Assembly: GCA_031732755.1 (NCBI GenBank)
Contig: JAVMKI010000071.1
Coordinates: 1 to 64,000, forward strand
Direction: 5' to 3'
DNA from: Contendibacter sp031732755
GTDB lineage: Bacteria > Pseudomonadota > Gammaproteobacteria > Competibacterales > Competibacteraceae
Length of the DNA stretch: 64,000 nt
Shown: one piece after another, positions 54,301-64,000 of the stretch
Numbering within the stretch: the stretch's first letter is position 1
Layout: every line of letters starts with the position of its first letter
Position numbers and translations under genes: made by a program
Notes under the pieces: model-generated
Told to the model about the DNA's origin: nothing
The model's input: only the letters and a program-made list of their open reading frames with translations
Databases searched by the model: none

Positions 54301-55098
54301 TTATGAAAGTTTCAAATACTTCCTGACTGTTTTTTGAAAAGTGGATTGAGTCACTGGTTTGGTAAGATATGTATCACATCCCGCCAGAGTACCCTTGACT
54401 CGGTCGAATGGCGATGACTTGCTGGTCAGCATGATGATCGGGGTTTTTTTCCTGGCTCTATCCTTTTTGATGGTCTTGCAGATCTGATAGCCGTCAATGC
54501 CGGGTAACACCACGTCCAGGAAAATCAATTCGTAATCATTCTGAGCCAGCGCTTCAAACGCCTGTTCGCCAGACTCGACCGCGTTAACCTGGACGCCAAG
54601 CAGTTGGAGCTCCAGTTCGAGCTGCTTGCGAACGGTGTTGCTGTCATCCACCACCAGAGCGGTTGGAGTGGGCGGTTCGGCGCTGGCGGAATTGGCCGAC
54701 GCCGATTCCTCGCCGATCACGCGTTCTGGAGCGGCGCTGGGTGTCTGAGCCGCCAACAGGTCCAATACCCCGAATACGCGGGTGGCAATAAAGGGCCGGC
54801 GCAGGTAGTGCGCCACACCACTCGCCGGTGGATCTTTGCTGACCAGGACTGCGGGGATTCGTGACTGCGCCGCGCCCGTTTGAAGCTTCGCGGCTTTATT
54901 GCGCAAGGCGTGCCACTCCGCCAAGGCAGTGGGATCGTCCTTGTCCACAATGAGGATTTGACTCGATTCTTCGACAGAAATTAGTGTATAGGTATAGGTA
55001 CGATACAGGGAAAGCTTAAAGATATTCTTCAAAACTTTCCGCTCCTGCTCGGGGATTCCGATCATGGCGACCGCGAAGGTTTTTCCATCGTTCATCAT
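54301..55098 (-). CDS. PilG-like response regulator with N-terminal extra domain
   Basis: A 265-residue regulator. The C-terminal ~120 residues are a receiver (ALVVDDSNTVRKQLELELQL, LIFLDVVLPGIDGYQICKTI, MLTSKSSPFD, YLTKPV). The N-terminal ~130 residues (MIGIPEQERKVLKNIFKLSL, SSQILIVDKDDPTALAEWHA) look like a degenerate receiver-like alpha/beta domain lacking the acidic pocket. Canonical PilG is a single receiver, so this is an enlarged form. The start at 55098 follows GGAGTGAGA; the longer frame has no ribosome binding site. It is the first gene of the operon. Confidence 0.75.
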   Translation of the reverse strand: MMNDGKTFAVAMIGIPEQERKVLKNIFKLSLYRTYTYTLISVEESSQILIVDKDDPTALAEWHALRNKAAKLQTGAAQSRIPAVLVSKDPPASGVAHYLRRPFIATRVFGVLDLLAAQTPSAAPERVIGEESASANSASAEPPTPTALVVDDSNTVRKQLELELQLLGVQVNAVESGEQAFEALAQNDYELIFLDVVLPGIDGYQICKTIKKDRARKKTPIIMLTSKSSPFDRVKGTLAGCDTYLTKPVTQSTFQKTVRKYLKLS

Positions 55099-55213
55099 TC
55101 TCACTCCAACATTTGATGGATTTCTTTCGGCAACCCTATCAGAACCGGATCGAGGCAAGACGCAAAGCGGATAAAAGGTATCCAGAAAATCATTTCAGTT
55201 TCGTGAAACGCGG

Positions 55214-55248
55214 AAAAAAATTCGGGCCAAGAAGTTTCTTGGCCCGAA
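55214..55248 (-). terminator. rho-independent terminator after fmdB-like gene
   Basis: TTCGGGCCAAGAA (55221-55233) and its reverse complement (55236-55248) form a 13-bp stem with a two-base gap. On the minus strand a run of seven T residues follows (55214-55220). It ends the 55329-55634 transcript and insulates the chemosensory operon. Confidence 0.9.
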
Positions 55249-55328
55249 CGAGAAAATATTGCGCTGCTTGGCGAAGGAAGGAGGAGGGGAAAATATCCTT
55301 ATGGCGCTGGTGAGGGATTTCTCCGGGC

Positions 55329-55634
55329 TCAACCGGCGGTCGTCGCCGGCGCGGCGCAGGCTCCACACCCGCCGGCGCTATCGCAAGTGGCCGTAGATTT
55401 GCTCTCGCTGGTTGGAGCGCTGTCGTCCTTGGCGACGTTTTTCCTCTTATCGCCGCTCTTGAAGTCGGTTTCGTACCAACCGCTGCCCTTGAGCCGGAAC
55501 CCGACCGGCGAAATCAGCTTCTGTAGTTCCGGCTGGCCGCAGCTCGGACAGTCGCTGAGTTCGGGATCGCTGAGTTTTTGCAACACTTCGAGCTCGTGGT
55601 TGCAGGATCGGCAACGGTATTCGTAAATGGGCAT
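55329..55634 (-). CDS. FmdB-family zinc-ribbon protein
   Basis: A 101-residue regulatory-type zinc ribbon. MPIYEYRCRSCNHELEVLQK with the later CPSCG gives the Cys4 zinc site, followed by the family phrase FRLKGSGWYETDF. A Ser/Thr-rich tail ends in an additional Cys-rich patch (CDSAGGCGAC). In many proteobacteria this gene lies upstream of aspS; here it is far from it. Function is unproven. Confidence 0.85.
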   Translation of the reverse strand: MPIYEYRCRSCNHELEVLQKLSDPELSDCPSCGQPELQKLISPVGFRLKGSGWYETDFKSGDKRKNVAKDDSAPTSESKSTATCDSAGGCGACAAPATTAG

Positions 55635-55753
55635 GACGTACCTCGCGGGCTGAGGGAATGATTGAGGAACTCAATCAAGTGGTATGGGGATGGCGCGCGG
55701 CGATTTCAAGGCGCTGGCCCAGGGCCGCCGCGATTGCGGTTACACTACCCTGT

Positions 55754-57124
55754 ATGTCGCTATCTTCGCTATCTTTTCGTCTGCTGCGTACGACTTTGTT
55801 CGTCTTGTGGCTGGCCGGCTGCGATCATGCCGCTGACCGAACGGTCGTGGTGGAGTTCTGGGCCATGGGTCAGGAGGGCGAACAGGTCAAGGCGCTGTTG
55901 CCGGAGTTCGAGCGCCGTCACCCAGGCTTGCGGGTGCGTGTGCAGCAAATTCCCTGGAGCGCGGCGCACGAGAAACTGTTGACCGCCTACGCGGGCGACG
56001 CCATGCCGGACCTGTTCCAGCTCGGCAATACCTGGATTCCCGAATTCGTGGCCCTGCGCGCCGTGGAACCGCTGGACGCGCGGCTGCAAACCTGGCCGGC
56101 GGCGGCGCTGGAAGACTACTTTTCCGGCATTCTCGCCACTAATCGGCTGGATGGCCATACCTACGCACTGCCGTGGTACGTGGACACCCGGCTGTTCTTC
56201 TACCGCACCGACCTGTTGGCCGCCGCCGGTTTCGCCGAACCACCCACAACCTGGGAAGCGTGGATACAAGCCATGACCCGGATCAAGGCGCGGGTCGGGT
56301 CGGAACGCTATGCCATTCTGCTCCCGATCAATGAATGGCAGTTGCCGGTGATTCTGGCGCTGCAACGGGGCGCGACGCTGCTGCGCGACCGCGACCAATA
56401 CAGTAACTTTCAAGAACCGCGCTTTCGCGAGGCGTTCGATTTCTATCTGAGCCTGTTCGAGCGGAAGCTGGCGCCGCCGGTGGGCCATGCCCAGATGGCC
56501 AATCTCTATCAGGAATTCGCCAACGGCGCGTTCGCAATCTACGTCAGCGGGCCGTGGAACATCGGCGAGTTCGGGCGACGGTTACCGGCGACGGTGCGGC
56601 CGCACTGGAATACCGCGCCGTTGCCAGTATGGATTCCCCCCGATCCCAGCCTTCCCCCGCCAGAAGGGAGAGAATCCTGGGTAGGCGCATCGCTGGCCGG
56701 CGGCGCCAGCCTGGCCCTGAGTCGGACTTCACCCCGCCGAGAGGCAGCTTGGAAACTGCTGGAATTTCTGGTCGAACCGGAACAACAGGCACGCTTCTAT
56801 CAACTGACTGGCGATCTGCCCGCCCGCCAGTCGGCCTGGAACGATCCGGCGTTGGCCGGCAACCGTTACGCCCAGGCGTTCCAGCGCCAGTTGCAACAAG
56901 TCCGGGCGACGCCCGCGATTCCCGAATGGGAGCGCATCGCCGACAAGCTCGCCTATCATGCCGAACGGGCCATTCGCCAGCAGGTCAGCGTGGATGAGGC
57001 GCTGGCGGCGCTGGATCGGGACGTGGACCGGATTCTGGAAAAACGGCGCTGGCTGTTACGCCAGGGAACACAACCCTCTTCCCCGGCCCTTCTCCCGCCC
57101 GCAGGCGAGGGGCGTGAACGATGA
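55754..57124 (+). CDS. sugar ABC transporter substrate-binding lipoprotein
   Basis: A 456-residue UgpB/MalE-type binding protein. Lipobox LWLAGC (Cys about 22) is read from the ATG at 55754. Typical segments are VVVEFWAMGQEGEQVKALLP, GDAMPDLFQLGNTWIPEFVA, YALPWYVDTRLFFYRTDLL, FANGAFAIYVSGPWNIGEF and AWKLLEFLVEPEQQARFYQL. Odd features: a Pro-rich insert near residue 295-310 (WIPPDPSLPPPEGRESW) and a Pro-rich tail (SSPALLPPAGEGRER) both look like translated CCCTTCTCCC-type repeats. The stop overlaps the first permease start. The substrate is probably a carbohydrate but is undetermined. Confidence 0.88.
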   Translation: MSLSSLSFRLLRTTLFVLWLAGCDHAADRTVVVEFWAMGQEGEQVKALLPEFERRHPGLRVRVQQIPWSAAHEKLLTAYAGDAMPDLFQLGNTWIPEFVALRAVEPLDARLQTWPAAALEDYFSGILATNRLDGHTYALPWYVDTRLFFYRTDLLAAAGFAEPPTTWEAWIQAMTRIKARVGSERYAILLPINEWQLPVILALQRGATLLRDRDQYSNFQEPRFREAFDFYLSLFERKLAPPVGHAQMANLYQEFANGAFAIYVSGPWNIGEFGRRLPATVRPHWNTAPLPVWIPPDPSLPPPEGRESWVGASLAGGASLALSRTSPRREAAWKLLEFLVEPEQQARFYQLTGDLPARQSAWNDPALAGNRYAQAFQRQLQQVRATPAIPEWERIADKLAYHAERAIRQQVSVDEALAALDRDVDRILEKRRWLLRQGTQPSSPALLPPAGEGRER

Positions 57125-58011
57125 GGGGTTTCGAACGCCATGCCGCCATCAGCGCGGGGCTGTTCCTCGCGCCCGCGCTGTTTCTGATCGCGGTGTTTTT
57201 CTTCCTGCCGGTACTGGCGGCATTGCTGCTGAGCTTCACCGACTTTGACATCTATGCCCTGGGCGATCTGAACCGGCTGCGCTTTGTCGGCTTCAACAAT
57301 TATTTGCAACTGCTGCAAAGCCCTCTGTTCTGGACGGCGCTGGGCAATACCTGCTATTTCGTGACCGTCGGCGGACCGTTATCGGTGGCGGTTTCACTTG
57401 GGGCCGCGCTGCTGGTGAACGCCCGCCTGAACCGCTTTCCGGGTTTTTTCCGCGCCGCCTTCTTCCTGCCGGTCGTGACAACCCTGGTGGCGGTAGCGGT
57501 CGTCTGGCGCTATCTCTACCATCCGCGCCATGGCCTGCTGAATCACGGCTTGAGTTTGCTGGGCCTGGGACCGATCGACTGGCTGGGCGACCCGGACTGG
57601 GCGATGCCGGCGATCATCCTGATGGCGGTGTGGAAAAACTTCGGCTTCAACATGATCATCTTCATCGCCGGCCTGCAAAACATCCCGACTTCGCTTTACG
57701 AAGCGGCGCGGATTGACGGGGCCAGCGCCTGGCGGCAATTCCGCCATATCACCTTGCCACTATTGAGGCCGACCTTCCTGTTCGTGGCGCTGATGACCAT
57801 GATCGGCTACTTCCAGGTGTTCGCCGAGCCGTACGTGATGACCCAAGGCGGCCCCGCCAACCGCACCCTCAGCGTGGTGCTGCTCATGTACGAGGAAGGC
57901 TTCCGCTGGTGGAACATGGGTTACGCCTCGGCGGCGGCGTTCGTGCTGTTCGCGCTGATCCTGGCCGGCACCGTGTTGCAACTGAAACTGCGGCGGGAAA
58001 AATCGCCATGA
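57121..58011 (+). CDS. sugar ABC transporter permease 1 (UgpA/MalF-like)
   Basis: A 296-residue inner-membrane permease with six predicted helices. The ATPase-contacting EAA loop is EAARIDGASAWRQFRHITLP (about 197-216). The N-terminal LFLAPALFLIAVFFFLPVLA and VTQGGPANRTLSVVLLMYEE-type region are typical of binding-protein-dependent sugar importers. The start overlaps the binding-protein gene by four bases. Confidence 0.9.
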   Translation: MRGFERHAAISAGLFLAPALFLIAVFFFLPVLAALLLSFTDFDIYALGDLNRLRFVGFNNYLQLLQSPLFWTALGNTCYFVTVGGPLSVAVSLGAALLVNARLNRFPGFFRAAFFLPVVTTLVAVAVVWRYLYHPRHGLLNHGLSLLGLGPIDWLGDPDWAMPAIILMAVWKNFGFNMIIFIAGLQNIPTSLYEAARIDGASAWRQFRHITLPLLRPTFLFVALMTMIGYFQVFAEPYVMTQGGPANRTLSVVLLMYEEGFRWWNMGYASAAAFVLFALILAGTVLQLKLRREKSP

Positions 58012-58042
58012 GCCGCTTCGCCCGTTCCCAGCAATTCCTTCC

Positions 58043-58909
58043 ATGCCGTCCGCGTCTTCCGTGGAAAAAATCGCCCTGATCCACCGCATCCGTGCCTTCC
58101 TCCCTACCCTGTTGCTGTACGGCGCGCTGACGGCGGGCGCCGCGCTGACCTTGCTGCCGTTGCTGTGGATGCTGGCGGCGTCGCTGATGCCCGCTGGCGA
58201 AGCCAACCACTATCCGCCGCGCCTGTGGCCGAGCACGGTCACGTTCGAGCATTACGCGGCCCTGTTCACCCGCCTCGATCTGGGCCGCTACCTGCTCAAC
58301 AGCGCCCTGCTGGCCAGCGCGACGACCGTCATTTCGCTATTCATCAACTCCATGGCCGGTTACGCTTTCGCCAAGTTCCGGTTCCGCTACCGCGACCGCT
58401 TGTTTCAGGGTTTGTTGGCGGCGATGGTGATTCCCGCCCAAGTGGCGATGTTGCCGCTGTTCCTGCTGCTCAAGCAATTCGGGTTGATCAACACCTATTG
58501 GGGCGTGGTCATCCCCGGCATGGCCAGCATCTTCGGCATCTTTCTGATCCGGCAATACCTGTTGACGATTCCCGACAGCCTGCTGGACGCCGCGCGGCTG
58601 GACGGGGCTGACGAATTTCGTATCTATTGGTCGCTGATCCTGCCGCTATGCCGGCCGATGCTGGTGACGCTCGCGATCTTCACCTTCCTCGGCGTCTGGA
58701 ACGACTTTATGTGGCCGCTGATCGTGCTCACCGACAGCGCGATGTACACCTTGCCGGTGGCGTTGGCCAATCTGCTGGGCGAACACGTACAGGATACCGA
58801 GCTGATGATGGCCGGTTCGGTGCTGACCGTGCTACCGGTGATGCTGCTGTTCGTGGCGCTGCAAAAGTATTACATCGCCGGAATCCTGCTGGGGGGGATG
58901 AAGGGATAA
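58043..58909 (+). CDS. sugar ABC transporter permease 2 (UgpE/MalG-like)
   Basis: A 288-residue inner-membrane permease, partner of the previous gene, with six predicted helices. Signature features are LLPLLWMLAASLMPAGEANH, NSMAGYAFAKFRFRYRDRLF, and the EAA loop DAARLDGADEFRIYWSLILP (about 181-200), ending LQKYYIAGILLGGMKG. It starts 31 bases after the first permease. No ATPase gene lies next to the cluster, so it presumably shares a promiscuous MsmK/MalK-type ATPase encoded elsewhere. Confidence 0.9.
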   Translation: MPSASSVEKIALIHRIRAFLPTLLLYGALTAGAALTLLPLLWMLAASLMPAGEANHYPPRLWPSTVTFEHYAALFTRLDLGRYLLNSALLASATTVISLFINSMAGYAFAKFRFRYRDRLFQGLLAAMVIPAQVAMLPLFLLLKQFGLINTYWGVVIPGMASIFGIFLIRQYLLTIPDSLLDAARLDGADEFRIYWSLILPLCRPMLVTLAIFTFLGVWNDFMWPLIVLTDSAMYTLPVALANLLGEHVQDTELMMAGSVLTVLPVMLLFVALQKYYIAGILLGGMKG

Positions 58910-58934
58910 GCAAAGCGCTCGACCGCCAGACCAC

Positions 58935-60332
58935 CTACCCCTCATCGCCAATCCGGTATTCCTTAAAGCGGCGCTTCAGAGTGGACAGCGGAATGCCCAA
59001 TTCCCGAGCCACCGCTGCCTTGTTCCCCTGATTACGCTCCAACGCTTCCACGATCATGCGCCGTTCCATGTCCCTCAGATGGGTGCGCGCATCCGCCACC
59101 GGTTTTTCGGGCTCCGGGACTGGCTCCGGGATCGGCTCCGCGTGCTTGACCGTGGGGGTGGAAACGGCGGCGGGGTTGATCTGGACCGCGGCGGTGGCCC
59201 TGGACAAGCGTAAATCCTCCGGGCGGACTTCTCGCTCGCCACACAGCACCGCCGCCCGTTCCAGCACGTTGCGCAACTCTCGCACGTTGCCCGGCCAGGA
59301 ATAACCTTGCAGTGATTCCATGGCCGCCGCCGACAATCGGCACGGCAACTGCAACCGTTCGCACAGATGGCGGGCAATCAGTGGGATATCTTCACGGATT
59401 TCTCGCAGGGCGGGAACTTCAATAGGCACCACCGACAGCCGATAGAACAGATCGGCTCGAAACGCGCCCGTTCGGACCATCGCTTCCAAATCGCGGTGGG
59501 TGGCGGTCACCACGCGCACGTCCACCCGCAACGGCTTGTCGGAACCGATCGGCAACACTTCGCGGGTTTCCAGCACCCGCAGCAGCCGGGGTTGCAGGTC
59601 CAGCGGCAGTTCGCCGATCTCGTCAATGAACAGCGTCCCGGTATGGGCTTGGCGGAATGCGCCCTCGCGCGCGCCGGTGGCGCCGGTGAACGCGCCCTTG
59701 ATGTGACCGAACAGGTCGTTACGCACCATCTCCGGATCGGCCACCGAAGCGTCGAACACCACCAGTGGCCCTGACCGGCCCGAGAAAGCGTGCAAGGTGC
59801 GCGCCACCAGTTCCTTGCCGGCGCCGGATTCGCCGTGCAGATGCACCGTGGTGGGAGTGGACGCCACCGCCCGAATCAGACCATACAGCTCGCGCATCCG
59901 CTCGCTGGACCCGACCAGCTCGCCCAGATGATCCTGGCGGGGCACCGCTACCTTGCGCTCCTCGGTATGTTGGCGAATCAGCAAGCGCGAGTAACCCAAC
60001 CGGCATTCGGCATCCGCCGGGATGTAAGCCTCGGTGATGCGTACGTCGTTGATGAACGTGCCATTCGTGGAACCCAGATCGCGCAACAACAACCCCGCCG
60101 GCGTCATGCGAATCTCGGCGTGCCGACGCGAAACCGCCCGGTCGGTCAGCACCACGTCATTGTCCGGCGCTGTCCCAAGGCGCAGGACAGGCAAACCCAG
60201 GCTCACCTCCAGAGGGGCGTCCGGTCCACTAACCACCCGCAATTCGATGGCTTCGAACTGAACCCGCAACTGGGACTGGGATGCCGCGACGATCACTTCG
60301 GTGCCATCGCCGAAAAAGGAAGAGGAAGCCAT
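58935..60332 (-). CDS. FHA-domain sigma54-dependent transcriptional activator
   Basis: Bacterial enhancer-binding protein of 465 residues. The N-terminal FHA domain (about 45-120; LRLGTAPDNDVVL, AVSRRHAEI, DLGSTNGTFIND) reads phosphothreonine signals instead of a receiver. The AAA+ domain (about 140-365) has Walker A HLHGESGAGKE, the sigma54-contacting GAFTGA, and Walker B TLFIDEIGELP. A Pro/Glu linker (EPIPEPVPEPEKP) leads to a Fis-type HTH (NKAAVARELGIPLSTLKRRF). It would be controlled by a Ser/Thr kinase; none is in the window. It lies tail-to-tail with the sugar transporter genes; targets are unknown. Confidence 0.9.
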   Translation of the reverse strand: MASSSFFGDGTEVIVAASQSQLRVQFEAIELRVVSGPDAPLEVSLGLPVLRLGTAPDNDVVLTDRAVSRRHAEIRMTPAGLLLRDLGSTNGTFINDVRITEAYIPADAECRLGYSRLLIRQHTEERKVAVPRQDHLGELVGSSERMRELYGLIRAVASTPTTVHLHGESGAGKELVARTLHAFSGRSGPLVVFDASVADPEMVRNDLFGHIKGAFTGATGAREGAFRQAHTGTLFIDEIGELPLDLQPRLLRVLETREVLPIGSDKPLRVDVRVVTATHRDLEAMVRTGAFRADLFYRLSVVPIEVPALREIREDIPLIARHLCERLQLPCRLSAAAMESLQGYSWPGNVRELRNVLERAAVLCGEREVRPEDLRLSRATAAVQINPAAVSTPTVKHAEPIPEPVPEPEKPVADARTHLRDMERRMIVEALERNQGNKAAVARELGIPLSTLKRRFKEYRIGDEG

Positions 60333-60430
60333 TGTTTCACCGGAACAGTCGTTAATTGTTGATTACATCATCCTACCACCTAGTTTGAAGCGAAGGTCCT
60401 GAAAAGAGGAAAATCAGGTCGGGCATCCCA

Positions 60431-62839
<2,409 letters not shown>

Positions 62840-62880
62840 AAAACTCCGCTTCCCGAAATCCGTATGATTAAGGCGCGAAA

Positions 62881-63966
62881 TTATATCACTTCGCAAACTT
62901 CGCCGCCCGCGAGACGAAAGGTGCGCGCCTCGCGCCCGGCGGTATCCAGCAGGCCAGGCTCGATAGCGGTCACGAACAACTGGGCCTCCAAGCCGACCAG
63001 CGTCCGCATGACCCGCGCTCGGTTGTCCGGGTCCAACTCGGCCGGCAAATCGTCGATCAGCAGGATGCAGGCGTCGCCGGCATGACGTCGGTACAGTTCC
63101 GCCTGCGCCAGCACCAGCGCGATGACCAGCAGCTTTTGCTGGCCGCGCGACAGCACCTCCGCCGGCGGTCGGCCAGCGATGCGCGGGATGAAGTCGGCCC
63201 GGTGCGGTCCGAGCCGACTATGACCCTGCTGGCGATCCTGGGCGCGGCCCGCTCGCAACCACGATGCGAAATCGTGTTTAAACGGCTCCAGAGGCCATCC
63301 ACGGCGATAATCCACCTCGACCGCTACCTCGCCTAGGGTCACCTCCGCCAAGGGCCTTAAAACGCCTCCTAGGGCCTTACAGAAGGATTCCCGCCAGGGG
63401 TCGAGCCGCGCCGCCGCCGCCGCCAGTTCGCCGTCCCAGGCATCCACCACCCGGTCGACGGCCTGAGTCCGCAACGCGGCGTTGCGGTGACGCAACGCGA
63501 TGTCGTAGCGCCGCCAGGCGTCGAGGAAACCCGGCTCGGCGTGAAACAGTCCCCAGTCCATGAAGCGCCGCCGCTGTTTCGGTCCATCCTCCAGCAGGCG
63601 GTGGCTGTCGGGATTGAGCAGCAGCACCGGCGCTTGTCTGGCCAGTTCCGCCAGCGAGCGGGTCGGCGCGCCGCCGATCCGGGCGGTCAACTCGCGGGCG
63701 TTGCGTTCGATGCCCACCGGGAACCGCCGACTCTCGCCATCGCGCATCGTCGCCACGATTCGGAATGCCGTCGCGCCGGTTTGGATCAGTTCACGCGGCT
63801 GGCGGGTACGAAAGGAGCGACCGCGCCCCAGCACGTACAGCGCTTCCAGCAGACTGGTCTTGCCGGAGGCGTTGGGTCCGATCAGGAGATTCAGCCCAGG
63901 CGCGCAGTTCAGGCTGACTTGGCGCAGATTGCGGAACCCGGCGATGTCGAGGCTGGCGACCCGCAT
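62881..63966 (-). CDS. recF: recombination/replication-repair protein RecF
   Basis: SMC-like ATPase that loads RecA at gaps. 361 residues: SLDIAGFRNLRQVSLNCAPG and Walker A IGPNASGKTSLLEALYVLGR at the N-terminus, LNPDSHRLLEDGPKQRRRFM mid-protein, then the signature SRGQQKLLVIALVLAQAELY and Walker B CILLIDDLPAELD. It ends 42 bases before the gyrB start. The remaining 34 bases to the window edge probably include the end of another minus-strand gene (dnaN expected by synteny), but the visible codons do not confirm it. Confidence 0.95.
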   Translation of the reverse strand: MRVASLDIAGFRNLRQVSLNCAPGLNLLIGPNASGKTSLLEALYVLGRGRSFRTRQPRELIQTGATAFRIVATMRDGESRRFPVGIERNARELTARIGGAPTRSLAELARQAPVLLLNPDSHRLLEDGPKQRRRFMDWGLFHAEPGFLDAWRRYDIALRHRNAALRTQAVDRVVDAWDGELAAAAARLDPWRESFCKALGGVLRPLAEVTLGEVAVEVDYRRGWPLEPFKHDFASWLRAGRAQDRQQGHSRLGPHRADFIPRIAGRPPAEVLSRGQQKLLVIALVLAQAELYRRHAGDACILLIDDLPAELDPDNRARVMRTLVGLEAQLFVTAIEPGLLDTAGREARTFRLAGGEVCEVI

Positions 63967-64000
63967 TCCGGCGTCAGACTCCGCGAATCGGCTGGTCGGT

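Noticed and set aside
63974..64000. 3' end of dnaN at the window edge
   Set aside because: Synteny predicts dnaN before recF, and a TGA is present on the minus strand at 63974-63976, but the eight visible codons (TDQPIRGV) do not resemble a DnaN C-terminus.

Overview
The window is GC-rich chromosomal DNA from a gammaproteobacterium. The order recA-recX-alaS-lysC-csrA-tRNA(Ser)-tRNA(Arg), the recF-gyrB pair at the right edge, OxyR with Cys199/Cys208, FrdABCD and a Pil-Chp type chemosensory operon all fit that class. Gene content resembles environmental, storage-polymer-forming lineages such as the Competibacter group, but that is an impression, not something the sequence proves.

Layout. Positions 1-3080 look like the right end of an integrated element: an SSB, a ribbon-helix-helix regulator behind a repeat-flanked promoter, a chain of tiny overlapping genes, and a stretch at about 3061-3083 resembling a tRNA 3' end. 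At 3.7-8.2 kb lie frdABCD and, just downstream, rquA (rhodoquinone biosynthesis). At 8.4-12.8 kb are two lipoproteins, purEK and oxyR. At 13-14.7 kb is an NADP isocitrate dehydrogenase fused to a CBS pair. At 14.9-16 kb an AT-rich island holds a PD-(D/E)XK-like protein and a toxin-antitoxin pair. At 16-20.3 kb are a PhzF protein, a TauE exporter, aspS and nudB. From 20.2 to 28.8 kb mprF and an AcvB/VirJ-like gene flank a giant GH18-NodB-GT2 fusion and a GH26-like lipoprotein. At 28.8-42.5 kb are apaH, folA, two tRNAs, csrA, lysC, alaS, recX, recA (with a 362-residue intein), thpR, pncC, corA and mutS. At 42.6-45.3 kb are two decayed genes and a MITE-like repeat. At 45.3-55.1 kb is a minus-strand chemosensory operon (two response regulators, CheW, a periplasmic binding protein, a PilJ-like receptor, ChpA, two CheW-like proteins). 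At 55.3-64 kb are an FmdB zinc ribbon, a sugar ABC importer without ATPase, an FHA-sigma54 activator, gyrB and recF.

How the genes fit together. The most coherent metabolic unit is fumarate reductase plus RquA: rhodoquinone has the low potential needed to drive fumarate reduction, so the pair predicts anaerobic fumarate respiration or redox balancing. The regulated-looking isocitrate dehydrogenase lies 6 kb away. The second unit is envelope-directed: MprF makes and flips aminoacyl-phosphatidylglycerol, AcvB-like proteins hydrolyse it, and the genes between them probably make, deacetylate and trim a polysaccharide. The third is a surface-sensing or twitching-type signalling operon with a binding-protein gene inserted.
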